64,000 nucleotides of DNA. It comes from Azospirillaceae bacterium. GTDB taxonomy: Bacteria > Pseudomonadota > Alphaproteobacteria > Azospirillales > Azospirillaceae. Of the stretch, positions 1-8,652 are shown in pieces. Location of the stretch: contig JAPWJW010000001.1 of assembly GCA_028283825.1 (NCBI GenBank), positions 744,001 to 808,000 of the forward strand, written 5' to 3'. The notes beneath the pieces were generated by a model that saw only the letters and a program-made list of their open reading frames with translations, was not told where the DNA came from and made no database searches. The number at the start of each line of letters is the position of its first letter. The stretch's first letter is position 1. Both the position numbers and the translations under genes were made by a program.

Positions 1-838
1 CGCGCAAGGGCAGCGATTCCTCCGCCGCCTCATGCGCCAGCGGCGATTCCGCCAATGTCATGCCGGCGAAGAAGGCGCCCAGCGCGAAGGACACGCCGAA
101 CAGTTCGGCCGCACCAAAGGCCACGCCCAGCGCCACGGCCAGCACGGCCAGGCGGAACAGTTCGCGCGAACCGGTCTGCGCCGTGCGGTGCAGCACCCAG
201 GGGATCACGCGGCGGCCCACCACCAGCATCAGGACGACAAAGCCCGCCACCTTGCCCAGGGTCAGCAGCAGGGTCATGCCCAGTTGCGAGAAGGAGGGCG
301 TGCCCATCCCACCCAGCAGGTCACCCAGCGCCGGCAGCAGCACCAGCGCCAGCACCATGGCCATGTCCTCCACCACCAGCCAGCCGATGGCGATCTTGCC
401 GCCCGCGGTTTCCATCAGCCGGCGTTCCTGCAGGGTGCGCAGCAGCACCACGGTGCTGGCGACCGACAGGGCCAGGCCGAACACCAGTCCCGCCCCCAGG
501 CCCCAGCCCATCAGGTGGGCCAGGCCCATGCCCATCAGGGTGGCGACGGCGATCTGGGCCAGCGCCCCCGGTATGGCGATCAGCTTCACCGACATGAGGT
601 CGGAAAGCGAGAAGTGCAGGCCGACCCCGAACATCAGCAGGATGACGCCGATCTCCGCCAGCTGCGGCGCCAGGTGCTGGTCGGCGACGAAGCCCGGTGT
701 GAACGGGCCCAGCAGCACGCCGGCCAGCAGATAGCCCACCAGCGGGGACACGCGCAGGCGGGTGGCGATGGCGCCCAGGACAAAGGCGCAGCCAAGGCCG
801 CCGACGATGGTGGCGATCAGGGGGGTCTCATGCATCAT
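1..838 (-). CDS. Kef-type cation:proton antiporter (CPA2), C-terminus cut off
   Basis: An inner-membrane cation:proton antiporter of the CPA2/Kef (YbaL/RosB-like) family, expected to exchange K+ or Na+ for H+. Translating the minus strand from the ATG at 838 (a second ATG lies at 835) gives about 279 residues starting MMHETPLIATIVGG and rich in hydrophobic helices. Typical family blocks are visible: RVSPLVGYLLAGVLLGP near residue 30, then LMFGVGLHFSL, and ASTVVLLRTLQERR in the middle. The reading frame runs off the left edge, so the rest of the membrane domain and any TrkA-N domain are outside. It follows the peptidase/ABC operon on the same strand but is separated from it by 279 bp that hold a structured repeat. 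Family assignment is firm; the ion is not known. Confidence 0.85.
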   Translation of the reverse strand, partial: MMHETPLIATIVGGLGCAFVLGAIATRLRVSPLVGYLLAGVLLGPFTPGFVADQHLAPQLAEIGVILLMFGVGLHFSLSDLMSVKLIAIPGALAQIAVATLMGMGLAHLMGWGLGAGLVFGLALSVASTVVLLRTLQERRLMETAGGKIAIGWLVVEDMAMVLALVLLPALGDLLGGMGTPSFSQLGMTLLLTLGKVAGFVVLMLVVGRRVIPWVLHRTAQTGSRELFRLAVLAVALGVAFGAAELFGVSFALGAFFAGMTLAESPLAHEAAEESLPLR

Positions 839-984
839 GGGCGGGCGGGGGCCTCCGGTGTGTCGTGGTTTTGGGGACGGGGAACCCATCCCGCGCGCAC
901 CCTAGCAGGGTGCGGCGTCCCGTCCCACCCCACAGGTCACACCCCCCATGACGGTTTCATGATTTTTGAGTGTTTATGCGTGGC

Positions 985-1114
985 CCTCAATCGCCGGGCG
1001 CGGCCATCCGGCCGCTGGGCTGATCCCCGCTCTTCGGTCCGCGTCGCTTCCCGAACAGCTCCGGCGCCCGCAGTCGCGGTCTACAGGGACAGGCGGCAAA
1101 GCCGCATGTCCCTG
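985..1114 (-). repeat. Structured intergenic element, copy C (four hairpins)
   Basis: Read on the minus strand, it starts 2 nt after the stop codon of the M1-peptidase/ABC gene. P1 is 1084-1114 (outer arm CAGGGACA with TGTCCCTG, inner GCGGC with GCCGC). P2 is CCGC-GACT-GCGG. P3 is CCGGA-GCTG-TTCGG. P4 is 1000-1015 (GCGGCC-GGAT-GGCCGC). A conserved linker containing GCGGAC lies between P3 and P4, and the copy ends near TTGAGG. Two further copies with the same layout are at 15145-15270 and 46593-46720. Stem sequences differ between copies but stay paired. Function is unknown; it could be a 3'-end RNA element, terminator or mobile repeat. Confidence 0.7.
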
Positions 1115-1116
1115 GT

Positions 1117-4100
1117 TCAGCTTCCCGTCTCGGCACCCAGCTTGGCGACGTTGTCATCGGAATTGCGGTCGATCAGCTTGTTGTAGGGGTCGATGCCCAC
1201 AAAGCCCGGCTTCCTGTCCACCACCAGCTCGATGGTCTGATCGCCGTCATGGATGGGCTGCTTGGCCAGGTGGATGACATCGCCGTCGGCGAAATCGCCC
1301 TTGCCGGGTTCCTTCAGGAACAGGCCGACATCAATGGGCAGGCTGAAGGGCTGGGGCGTTTCCTTGCCCTGGCCGTCGGCCTCCAGTTTGCCGGCGTGGA
1401 TGTCCAGGCGGACCTTGAAGCGCCCGTCGGGCAGCGCTTCGGCGCTGGAACCGGTGACCTTCAGGTCATACAGGACGATCCGGGTCAGCATGTCGTCGAT
1501 CAGGCCCGACCATTGGGGTCCTGCCTCCGCCTTCAGGGCGTCCACCAGGTCGGTGGACAGGGCGTAGCGGTCGGTGCGGGCCTTGCCCTCGCGCAGCAGG
1601 CGGGCCAGCGCCCGGTTCACCACGTCCTCGCCCAGGTAATCCTTCAGGGCGTACATCACCACTGCCCCCTTGCGATAATGGATGTAGGGCTGGTCCTCCA
1701 CCCGGTTCAGCGGCAATTCCTCCAGTTCCTCATGCCCGCGGCTGGAGAGGTAGCGGTCCAGCTCATACTTCAGGAACTTGCGGATCTGGTTGGGGCCGTA
1801 CTGATGCTCCATCACCATCAGCGACGTGTACTGGGCCAGCGTCTCCACCAGCAGGGTGTTGCCCTGGACGTTGGCCGCCTCCAGCTGGTGCCCCCACCAT
1901 TGGTGGGCGACCTCGTGCGCGGTCACATAGAACACGCTGTCGATCTTGGTCTTGTCGCGGTTGTCCTCGATGAAACCCATGCCTTCGGAGAAGGGCACGG
2001 TGTTGGGGAAGCTCTGGGCGAAGCGGGCGTAATCGGGAAATTCCAGGATGCGCACCTGGCGATGCTGATACGGACCGAACGCCGTGGAGCAATAAGCCAG
2101 CGATTGCTTCATGGACGTCATCATGCGGTCCACGTTCCAGACGTGGGGCGCGTGGTAATAGACGGCCAGGTCCACCGGCTTGCCGTCCGTCCCGCCCGTC
2201 CAGCTGTCATGGGCGACGGCATAGCGCGCGGACAGCCATGAGACGAAGTAGGGGATGGGTGCGTCGCTGGCGTAATGGAAATAGCGACGCTCCTGGCCCG
2301 TGGCGTCCATGGCCGTCCATTCGCGTTCCAGATATCCCGGCGCCACCGCCGTTTGGTCCGGGTCGGTGGAAATGGTGGTGTCGAAGTCGATCAGGTTGGC
2401 CTGCGGCCCCAGGTCCGACACCGCCCATTGGCTGCTGTCCTCCAGCTTGGGCTCACGATCGATGGGCGGCAGGTGGTGCTTGCGGCGCCTGAACTTGTCC
2501 TGGAGCATGGCTTGCCGGCTGAAGCCCACCGTGGGCAGGGCGCTCCAGTTGTTGATGAAGCTGCCATTGCCCACCACCATGGGGGCGTTGGCGTCGTTGG
2601 TGAAGCCGGGGTGGCGCTGGCTGACGGCGAAGTCCAGGCGCAGCCGGCCGCCGGGCGCCAGCGGTTGGTCCAGGGTGAAGATGCGGTAGTGAAGGCGTTG
2701 GTCGTCCGTCGTCAGGTGTCCGCCCTCCAGTGCCATGCTCTCCAGGTCGGTGTCCGTCGGCATGACCACATGCACCTGGGTCAGCGGCTGGCCGGTCCGG
2801 TTTTCCAGGATGTAATGGCCATGGGCGTCATATCCCTGGACGGCGGGGTGCAGGTCCATGGCCACCGAGACGGCGACGATGCGCGGCTGGGGCAGGGTCT
2901 CATACTGGCGGTAGGCATTCTCGTAATCGACCTGAAGGGCCTCGCGCTCATCCTGGGTGCGGAACTGGTTCAAATGGTGGGTGTTCCAGGCGGTCCACCC
3001 GCCGCTGCCGGCGAAAACCAGCACCAGCAGGCAGGCCAGCGCCGCCATCGGCCGGGTCCAGCCGGTGGCCAGCGCCCGGCGGCGATCCCGCCAGGTCAGC
3101 GCGCGCCCACGCGGCCAGATCAGGTGGGCCAGCACCAGCAACAGGCCGGCCGCCGCCCCCCAATAGACATCGAACCAAATGTGGGCCAGCAGGAAATGAC
3201 CGTAGCCGTTCATGTCCGACAGGGGCAGGTTGGGGGCGGTCCCATAGACCAGCAGCTTGTCCTCCAGCCCCAGGCTGCCGGCCTTCATCTGGAAGACGAC
3301 GTACAGCACCATGACGGCATAGCCGACGAACTTGTTGGGCGACAGCACCTGCACGAACAGGGTCAGCGCCAACAGGATCAGCGTGTCGGGCAGCGCCGTG
3401 CCCAGCAGGGACACGAGGTATAGGCCGGGTTCCAACGGCACCGGGCCGCGGGCCAGTTGCACCGCCGCTGCCGGGACGATGGCCACCAGCCACAGGCCGG
3501 CCAGCACCAGGGCGATGGCCAGGTATTTTGAGACTGTGAACACCCAGCCGGGGGCCGGCGTGGCGCCCAGGATTTCCGCCACGTTGGCCTGGCGGTCCCG
3601 CCACACCAGTTCACCGCTGTAATAACCGGCGATGGCGAAAGGCGCGATGCTGAAGGCACCCAGGATGGCGGTCACCATTTCCCGTGTCACGGGGTAGGAG
3701 GTGACGTCGTAATTGCTCTTCAGCAGCAGCAGGGTGGCCGTCAGGTTCATCAGGCTCACGGCCAGCAGGATCAGGAAGCTGGGGCTGCGGACGGTGGCCG
3801 TCGCCTCGAACTGCAGCCGGACGCGCAGCATGGACCAGAGCGTCGCGGCCGTCAGCGCCGTCGCCACCGGCCGCAGGGGTGGCGGGGCGGTTCGTGTTTC
3901 CGTGGCGGCGGGTGCCCCGGTGCGCCGCGGGCCCCGCCGTAGCGCCCAGGCGTCGCCGACCAGGCCCAGGACGATCAACCCCAGGGACACGGCGATCCAG
4001 ATCAGGCGGTTGGCCAGCAGGGCCCCGGTCAATGGCGGCAACAGGCCGTTGCGCTCCACCACCGTCCAATAGCGGGTGACGACCTGCAGGGTCGCGATGC

Positions 4101-4749
4101 CGAACGGGTCCAGATAGCTCATCAAGGGGCGCAGGCCGGGGTCGGACAGGGCGCGGCTGATGACCAGATAGGCCACCAGCAGGGCGATCATGGCGATGTA
4201 TGTCGCCATCTGCCGCCGGGTGAAGGCGGCGACGGCGAAGAACAGGGCCCCCGTCACCGCCATGTCGGGCAGGCCGAACACGCCCAGGGCGTAGAGATAA
4301 TCCCAGGGGCGGAAGGCGCCGAAATGCTCCGGATCCACCCACCAGGCGAGGCGCCCGACGATAGTGCCCCATTGGCAGGCGCTGATGGCCACTGCGCAGG
4401 CGATGAAGGCGCCCGCCAGCCGCGCGGCCAGCAGCAGGGGACGCGGTACCGATGTGGCACCGATCAGGCCCGCCATGCCCGTGTCGTCGTCGCGCAGCAC
4501 CGGGTCCGTCAGGCCGCGCAGGGGGATGCCCATGGCGAACAGGCTGAGGATGCTGGTGACCATCAGGATGGTGAAGGGCGCGTCCATATGCACGCCGCTG
4601 CTGCGCCCGCCGATCTGGATCTGGTCCACCGTGGTGGCCAGGAAGGTCAGCAGGAAAAACAGGGCGAAGTTGATCAGCAGGGCTGGTTGGCGCAGCTGAT
4701 AGCGCAGCTCGAACCAGGCGATGCGGGCGAATAGGCGCGGCGCGGTCAT
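1117..4749 (-). CDS. ABC-2 type permease fused to M1-family zinc aminopeptidase
   Basis: A 1210-residue inner-membrane protein. The N-terminal half (about 1-560) holds many hydrophobic helices in two ABC-2-permease-like blocks. The C-terminal half resembles M1 metallopeptidases: the zinc motif HEVAH is at residues 945-949, the third zinc ligand is probably the Glu of LLVETLAQY about 20 residues later, and SEGMGFIED takes the place of the GAMEN-type exopeptidase motif. The ATPase partner lies 48 bp upstream in the same operon (4798-5688). Fusions of this kind are known in proteobacteria and Bacteroidetes, but their substrate is unclear. By inference the peptidase faces the periplasm and acts on, or together with, what the transporter moves. 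A structured repeat begins 2 nt after the stop codon. Confidence 0.9.
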   Translation of the reverse strand: MTAPRLFARIAWFELRYQLRQPALLINFALFFLLTFLATTVDQIQIGGRSSGVHMDAPFTILMVTSILSLFAMGIPLRGLTDPVLRDDDTGMAGLIGATSVPRPLLLAARLAGAFIACAVAISACQWGTIVGRLAWWVDPEHFGAFRPWDYLYALGVFGLPDMAVTGALFFAVAAFTRRQMATYIAMIALLVAYLVISRALSDPGLRPLMSYLDPFGIATLQVVTRYWTVVERNGLLPPLTGALLANRLIWIAVSLGLIVLGLVGDAWALRRGPRRTGAPAATETRTAPPPLRPVATALTAATLWSMLRVRLQFEATATVRSPSFLILLAVSLMNLTATLLLLKSNYDVTSYPVTREMVTAILGAFSIAPFAIAGYYSGELVWRDRQANVAEILGATPAPGWVFTVSKYLAIALVLAGLWLVAIVPAAAVQLARGPVPLEPGLYLVSLLGTALPDTLILLALTLFVQVLSPNKFVGYAVMVLYVVFQMKAGSLGLEDKLLVYGTAPNLPLSDMNGYGHFLLAHIWFDVYWGAAAGLLLVLAHLIWPRGRALTWRDRRRALATGWTRPMAALACLLVLVFAGSGGWTAWNTHHLNQFRTQDEREALQVDYENAYRQYETLPQPRIVAVSVAMDLHPAVQGYDAHGHYILENRTGQPLTQVHVVMPTDTDLESMALEGGHLTTDDQRLHYRIFTLDQPLAPGGRLRLDFAVSQRHPGFTNDANAPMVVGNGSFINNWSALPTVGFSRQAMLQDKFRRRKHHLPPIDREPKLEDSSQWAVSDLGPQANLIDFDTTISTDPDQTAVAPGYLEREWTAMDATGQERRYFHYASDAPIPYFVSWLSARYAVAHDSWTGGTDGKPVDLAVYYHAPHVWNVDRMMTSMKQSLAYCSTAFGPYQHRQVRILEFPDYARFAQSFPNTVPFSEGMGFIEDNRDKTKIDSVFYVTAHEVAHQWWGHQLEAANVQGNTLLVETLAQYTSLMVMEHQYGPNQIRKFLKYELDRYLSSRGHEELEELPLNRVEDQPYIHYRKGAVVMYALKDYLGEDVVNRALARLLREGKARTDRYALSTDLVDALKAEAGPQWSGLIDDMLTRIVLYDLKVTGSSAEALPDGRFKVRLDIHAGKLEADGQGKETPQPFSLPIDVGLFLKEPGKGDFADGDVIHLAKQPIHDGDQTIELVVDRKPGFVGIDPYNKLIDRNSDDNVAKLGAETGS

Positions 4750-4797
4750 GGGGCGACCTGTCCGTTATGGGGGGATGGAAACGGCGGGGATGCGGTG

Positions 4798-5688
4798 TCA
4801 GGCCGCCAGCACGGCGGGATGCCGGCGCTGGTACAGGGCCGCGAAGTACACGTCCTCCAGGTCGCCGGGCACGGCCTCGAATCCGTCGCCGGGCGGGGTG
4901 TCGGACAGGACGTGCAGCACGCTGCGCCCGGCCACCAGCCGCGTGGCGATGACCTGATGGGCCTGGCGGTGGGCGTCCACGTCGGTCTTGGGCACCACCT
5001 TGCGCCAGACGCGGCCGCGCATGCCGTCGATCAGGGCCGCCGGTTCCCCCTGGGCCACGATCTCCCCGCCCTCGATGATGGCCATGCGCGGGCACAGGTC
5101 GGCGACGTCATCGACGATGTGGGTGGACAGGATGACCACCACGTTCTCGCCGATTTCCGACAGCAGGCCGTGGAAGCGGTTGCGCTCTTCCGGGTCCAGG
5201 CCGGCGGTGGGCTCATCCACGATGATCAGGCGCGGGTCGCCCAGCAGCGCCTGGGCGATGCCGAAACGCTGGCGCATGCCGCCGGAAAAGCCCGACAATG
5301 CCTTTTTACGCACATCATACAGGTTGGTCTGGTGCAGCAAGGCCGCCACCTGTTCCCGCCGTTGCGCCGTGTCAGCAACGCCCTTCAACACCGCCAGATG
5401 GTCCAGCATGTCTTCCGCCGAGACGCGGGGATAGACGCCGAATTCCTGCGGCAGGTAGCCCAGCGCCTGGCGCAGGCGCTGCGGTTCCTTCAGCACGTCG
5501 ATGCCGTCGAAGGCGATGCGGCCGGCTGTCGGCTGCTGCAGCGTGGCGATGGTCCGCATCAGGGTGGACTTGCCGGCGCCATTGGGGCCCAGCAGCCCGA
5601 ACATGCCGCGCGGGATATCCAAGGTCAGCCCCCGCAACGCCTGCACGCCGTTGGCGTAGGTGTGTGTCAGGCCCTCTATCTGCAACAT
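4798..5688 (-). CDS. ABC transporter ATP-binding protein
   Basis: A 296-residue cytoplasmic ATPase that should power the permease/peptidase encoded just downstream. The Walker A motif GPNGAGKST is at 34-42, the signature region LSGFSGGMRQR at 131-141, Walker B LIIVDEPTAG with D158/E159, and a switch histidine in STHIVDD near 189. The C-terminal third (after about 215) is the usual variable extension of exporter ATPases of the CcmA/NatA type. ATG at 5688. A sigma70-like promoter lies about 45 bp upstream (5734-5761). Membership of the operon with the 1210-residue protein is inferred from the 48-bp gap and common strand. Confidence 0.93.
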   Translation of the reverse strand: MLQIEGLTHTYANGVQALRGLTLDIPRGMFGLLGPNGAGKSTLMRTIATLQQPTAGRIAFDGIDVLKEPQRLRQALGYLPQEFGVYPRVSAEDMLDHLAVLKGVADTAQRREQVAALLHQTNLYDVRKKALSGFSGGMRQRFGIAQALLGDPRLIIVDEPTAGLDPEERNRFHGLLSEIGENVVVILSTHIVDDVADLCPRMAIIEGGEIVAQGEPAALIDGMRGRVWRKVVPKTDVDAHRQAHQVIATRLVAGRSVLHVLSDTPPGDGFEAVPGDLEDVYFAALYQRRHPAVLAA

Positions 5689-5733
5689 CGATTCTATTCC
5701 CCGTCCGGCGTCCTTTTTTCGGTGCGCGCCGTT

Positions 5734-5761
5734 ATCGTATTGCGCGCATTCGTTTAATCAA
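5734..5761 (-). promoter_or_regulatory. Predicted sigma70-type promoter for the ABC/peptidase operon
   Basis: On the minus strand TTGATT (5756-5761) and TACGAT (5734-5739) are separated by 16 bp, about 45 bp before the ATPase start codon. Both boxes are close to the TTGACA/TATAAT consensus. Predicted by eye only. Confidence 0.4.
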
Positions 5762-6815
5762 CGCCATTATGGGGCGATGGCGTGGGGCCACTCGTGGGCC
5801 GGCGTCTTAAAGACCCGGCAGCATGTCGTTGGGCCAACGGCGGAGCGGCTGGTTTGCGCGGCCGGCGCGGGGCCCGCTGGCGCCGGGCTTTGGGGGCCGC
5901 ATCGCCAGGCGCCGCCACCATGGCCTCGGCCTCGACGACGGGTGGTGGTTCCAAATCGGCCGGAGCGTCCCCCTCCGCCGTCTGCGGTGGATGATAGAGC
6001 ATCCAGGTGTAGACCACGGCCATCAGCACGAAAGCGGTGACCAGCAGGCCGCCGGCCAGCATGTGGACCATGTCGCCCCGGCGGATGAGGACCAGGCCGA
6101 ACAGGATGCAGGCGGCGCACTGTCCCGGCACCAGGGCGCGATGCCCCAATTGGCGCCAGGGATAAAGGCGCAGGCGCCGGGCCAGGGCGGCCGGCCAGGG
6201 GCGGAGCGTTCGTCCCAACCGGGCCAGGTGGGACCGAAGGAACCCCATCGCCCGTATCGCGCGACGGCCCAGCCAATCCACGCCCCTGGCGACACCTTCC
6301 ACCCCGGCCCAGGCGGCGGCACCCAGCCGGCCCAGGGTGCTGGTGACGCGGGAAGGCCGGTAGGGTTCGCGTGTGGCGGACGCCATGGGGGCCACGCATT
6401 CCCGTTCCAGGGCGCGCAGGGTGCGGGCCAATCGCCAGGTCAGCCGGTTGGCCTGATGGTCCAGGGCGTATCCCACCCGCGCCAGGGCGCCGACCCAGGC
6501 GCGGCCCAGCCGGTGCCGGGCGCCCGTCGCCGGCAGCTTTCCTGCCCGTCGGGCGGCATGGTCCAGGGCGCGGTCGCGGCCCCGACGCAGCATGGCGGCG
6601 AGGTTCTGGGGCGCCGTCAGGGTCAGCGCCTGGCTGGTCCGGTGCCACAGGGCTACGGAACTGCCACTGATGCGCGCGCGCGCGGACTGTCCCGTTGATC
6701 GCAGGATCAGGACCGTCAACGTCCAGGCGATGGTGGCCCGGCGGCCCAGCGCGGCGCGCAGGCGATAGACGATTTGGGCGAAGACCCCCGCCTGGCTGAT
6801 GCCATCCCCTGACAT
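5754..6815 (-). CDS. Unknown Arg/Ala-rich membrane protein
   Basis: I do not recognise this protein. It has 353 residues from the ATG at 6815 (MSGDGISQAG); an in-frame ATG at 6887 would add 24 residues that do not look like a signal. The first two-thirds is strongly basic and rich in Arg, Ala and Leu, with possible amphipathic helices. Two hydrophobic segments follow (CAACILFGLVLI, and MLAGGLLVTAFVLMAVVYTW), then a Pro/Ala/Arg-rich tail that is probably disordered. The hydrophobic segments in this frame argue that it is the real reading frame, as overlapping frames lack them. It is upstream of the ABC ATPase on the same strand; no functional link is evident. Confidence 0.55.
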   Translation of the reverse strand: MSGDGISQAGVFAQIVYRLRAALGRRATIAWTLTVLILRSTGQSARARISGSSVALWHRTSQALTLTAPQNLAAMLRRGRDRALDHAARRAGKLPATGARHRLGRAWVGALARVGYALDHQANRLTWRLARTLRALERECVAPMASATREPYRPSRVTSTLGRLGAAAWAGVEGVARGVDWLGRRAIRAMGFLRSHLARLGRTLRPWPAALARRLRLYPWRQLGHRALVPGQCAACILFGLVLIRRGDMVHMLAGGLLVTAFVLMAVVYTWMLYHPPQTAEGDAPADLEPPPVVEAEAMVAAPGDAAPKARRQRAPRRPRKPAAPPLAQRHAAGSLRRRPTSGPTPSPHNGVD

Positions 6816-6970
6816 GCTGTCCGCCCCGATTGCGGGCGAAGGCCCCCCGGCCTCGCACCGGCGACCAGTCTGGCAGGTCGGCGGCAACCCGCAAGAGGCC
6901 CCGGCCTATCCCTTTCGGACGTATCGCCTACCCGGGCAGGCGGAACCTGCCCCCGATGGACAGGCGATGC

Positions 6971-7276
6971 CTAAAGGGCGATGCCGAAGGCTAGGCGCAG
7001 TCCCTCATGGAACTGCACGCCATATCCGCCCAGCACCGCCAGGCGTTCGATCAGCACCAGGACCAGGGCGGAGATCAGGATCAGCCGCAGGGTGGCGCGC
7101 AGGCGCCGTTCCGGCACCACCTTGGTCCACACCCGGACCAGACCGGCAAGGAAGCCCAGGAACAGCAGGCCGGCCGCGACCCGCAGGGCCACGACAATGC
7201 CCAGTGTGCCGGCTAGGGCGACGCAGACGGCCAGCCCCACCAGCAGCAGACGCAGAATGGCGCCGCGGCCGTTCAT
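6971..7276 (-). CDS. Small membrane protein coupled to tyrS
   Basis: A 101-residue protein of unknown function with three hydrophobic stretches (about 7-30, 31-48 and 63-80) and a short basic loop [17 protein letters not shown] between the second and third. Its ATG overlaps the tyrS stop codon in an ATGA arrangement (7273-7276), so it is very probably translated by coupling to tyrS. The genuine hydrophobic pattern and the overlap support a real gene; no family is recognised. Confidence 0.7.
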   Translation of the reverse strand: MNGRGAILRLLLVGLAVCVALAGTLGIVVALRVAAGLLFLGFLAGLVRVWTKVVPERRLRATLRLILISALVLVLIERLAVLGGYGVQFHEGLRLAFGIAL

Positions 7277-8544
7277 CGGACGACCTTCACCAGGGCGTGG
7301 TTCTTCTTGCCCGACGACAGCTTGATGATGTCGCCGTCGGTGATGTCGGCGGCGGTGATCTTGGCCTGTTCATCCGGGATGCGGATGTCGTTGACCTTGG
7401 CGCCGCCGCCCTTGATCAGGCGCCGGGCCTCGCCGTTGCTGCCGGCCAGGCCGGACCGCAGCAGCAGCGCGTAGGCGGGGATGCCTTCCTCCAGTTCCGC
7501 CAGGCCGACGTCGATGCTGGGCAGGCCCTCCGACGTGCTGCCTTGCTCGAAGGTCTGGCGGGCGGTCTCGGCGGCGGCGGCCCCCGCCTCCTCCCCCCGC
7601 ATCAGGGCGGTGACGGCGTTGGCCAGGATCTTCTTGGCCTCGTTGATCTCGGCACCCTGCAGGGCCTCCAGGCGCGCGATCTCATCCAGCGGCATTTCGG
7701 TGAACAGGCGCAGGAAGCGGCCCACGTCCGCATCCTCGGTATTGCGCCAGTACTGCCAGAAGTCCCAGTCCGACAGGCGTTCGGCGTTCAGCCACACGGC
7801 ACCGCTGGCGGTCTTGCCCATCTTGGCGCCCGACGCGGTGGTCAGCAGCGGGGCGGTCAGGCCGAACAGGCTGGCCTGCGACACACGCCGGCCCAGTTCC
7901 ACGCCGTTGACGATGTTGCCCCACTGGTCCGACCCGCCGCACTGCACCTGGCAGCCGTAGCGCCGGTTCAGTTCCACGAAGTCGTAGGCCTGCAGGATCA
8001 TGTAGTTGAATTCCAGGAAGGTCAGCGGCTGTTCCCGGTCCAGCCGCAGCTTCACGCTATCAAACGTCAGCATGCGGTTGATGGTGAAGTGCCGGCCCAC
8101 GTCGCGCAGGAAGGGGATGTAGGCCAACTCGTCCAGCCAGTCGGCGTTGTTGGCCAGGATGGCGCCGTTGGGCCCATCGTTGAAATCCAGAAGCCGGTCC
8201 ATGGGCTTGCGGATGCCCAGGATGTTCTGGTTGATGCTGTCGTTGGTCAGCAGTTGGCGGGATTCGTCCTTGCCCGACGGGTCGCCGATCTTGGTGGTGC
8301 CGCCGCCCATCAGGGCGATGGGGCGGTTCCCCGTCCGCTGCATCCAGCGCAGGATCATGATCTGCACCAGGCTGCCCACATGCAGGCTGTCCGCCGTAGC
8401 GTCGAAGCCGATATAACCCGTCACCGGCCCGGCCAGGAAGGCGGCGTCCAGCGCTTCCAGATCCGTGCACTGGTGATAGAACCCGCGCTCGGTCATGGCG
8501 CGCAGGAAATCGGACTTGGGGGCGTACGCGGACGCGCTGCTCAT
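7273..8544 (-). CDS. tyrS: Tyrosyl-tRNA synthetase
   Basis: Charges tRNA(Tyr) with tyrosine in the cytoplasm. 423 residues, the usual length. The class I HIGH-like motif is HVGS at 55-58 inside [11 protein letters not shown], and the KMSKS-like loop is KMGKT in [12 protein letters not shown]. The C-terminal S4 RNA-binding domain is recognisable around [14 protein letters not shown]. The start was placed at ATG 8544 ([13 protein letters not shown]) because the frame continues open far upstream through unrelated sequence and family homology begins here. It is transcribed divergently from anmK across a 108-bp gap and its stop overlaps the start of a small membrane-protein gene. Confidence 0.96.
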   Translation of the reverse strand: MSSASAYAPKSDFLRAMTERGFYHQCTDLEALDAAFLAGPVTGYIGFDATADSLHVGSLVQIMILRWMQRTGNRPIALMGGGTTKIGDPSGKDESRQLLTNDSINQNILGIRKPMDRLLDFNDGPNGAILANNADWLDELAYIPFLRDVGRHFTINRMLTFDSVKLRLDREQPLTFLEFNYMILQAYDFVELNRRYGCQVQCGGSDQWGNIVNGVELGRRVSQASLFGLTAPLLTTASGAKMGKTASGAVWLNAERLSDWDFWQYWRNTEDADVGRFLRLFTEMPLDEIARLEALQGAEINEAKKILANAVTALMRGEEAGAAAAETARQTFEQGSTSEGLPSIDVGLAELEEGIPAYALLLRSGLAGSNGEARRLIKGGGAKVNDIRIPDEQAKITAADITDGDIIKLSSGKKNHALVKVVR

Positions 8545-8652
8545 GGGATGGACTCGTGTCGGCTTGGGAAAACGGCGGTACGAGACGTCTGTTATCACAT
8601 CCCCCGATGCCGTAAAACCAGGGTATCGGCATTCAACGGATGGGGAAGCGCC

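Noticed and set aside
1249-3423. Plus-strand frames of 330 and 382 codons opposite the M1/ABC gene
   Set aside because: Composition (Gln, His, Val, Gly) is typical of antisense of alphaproteobacterial genes and no motif is seen.
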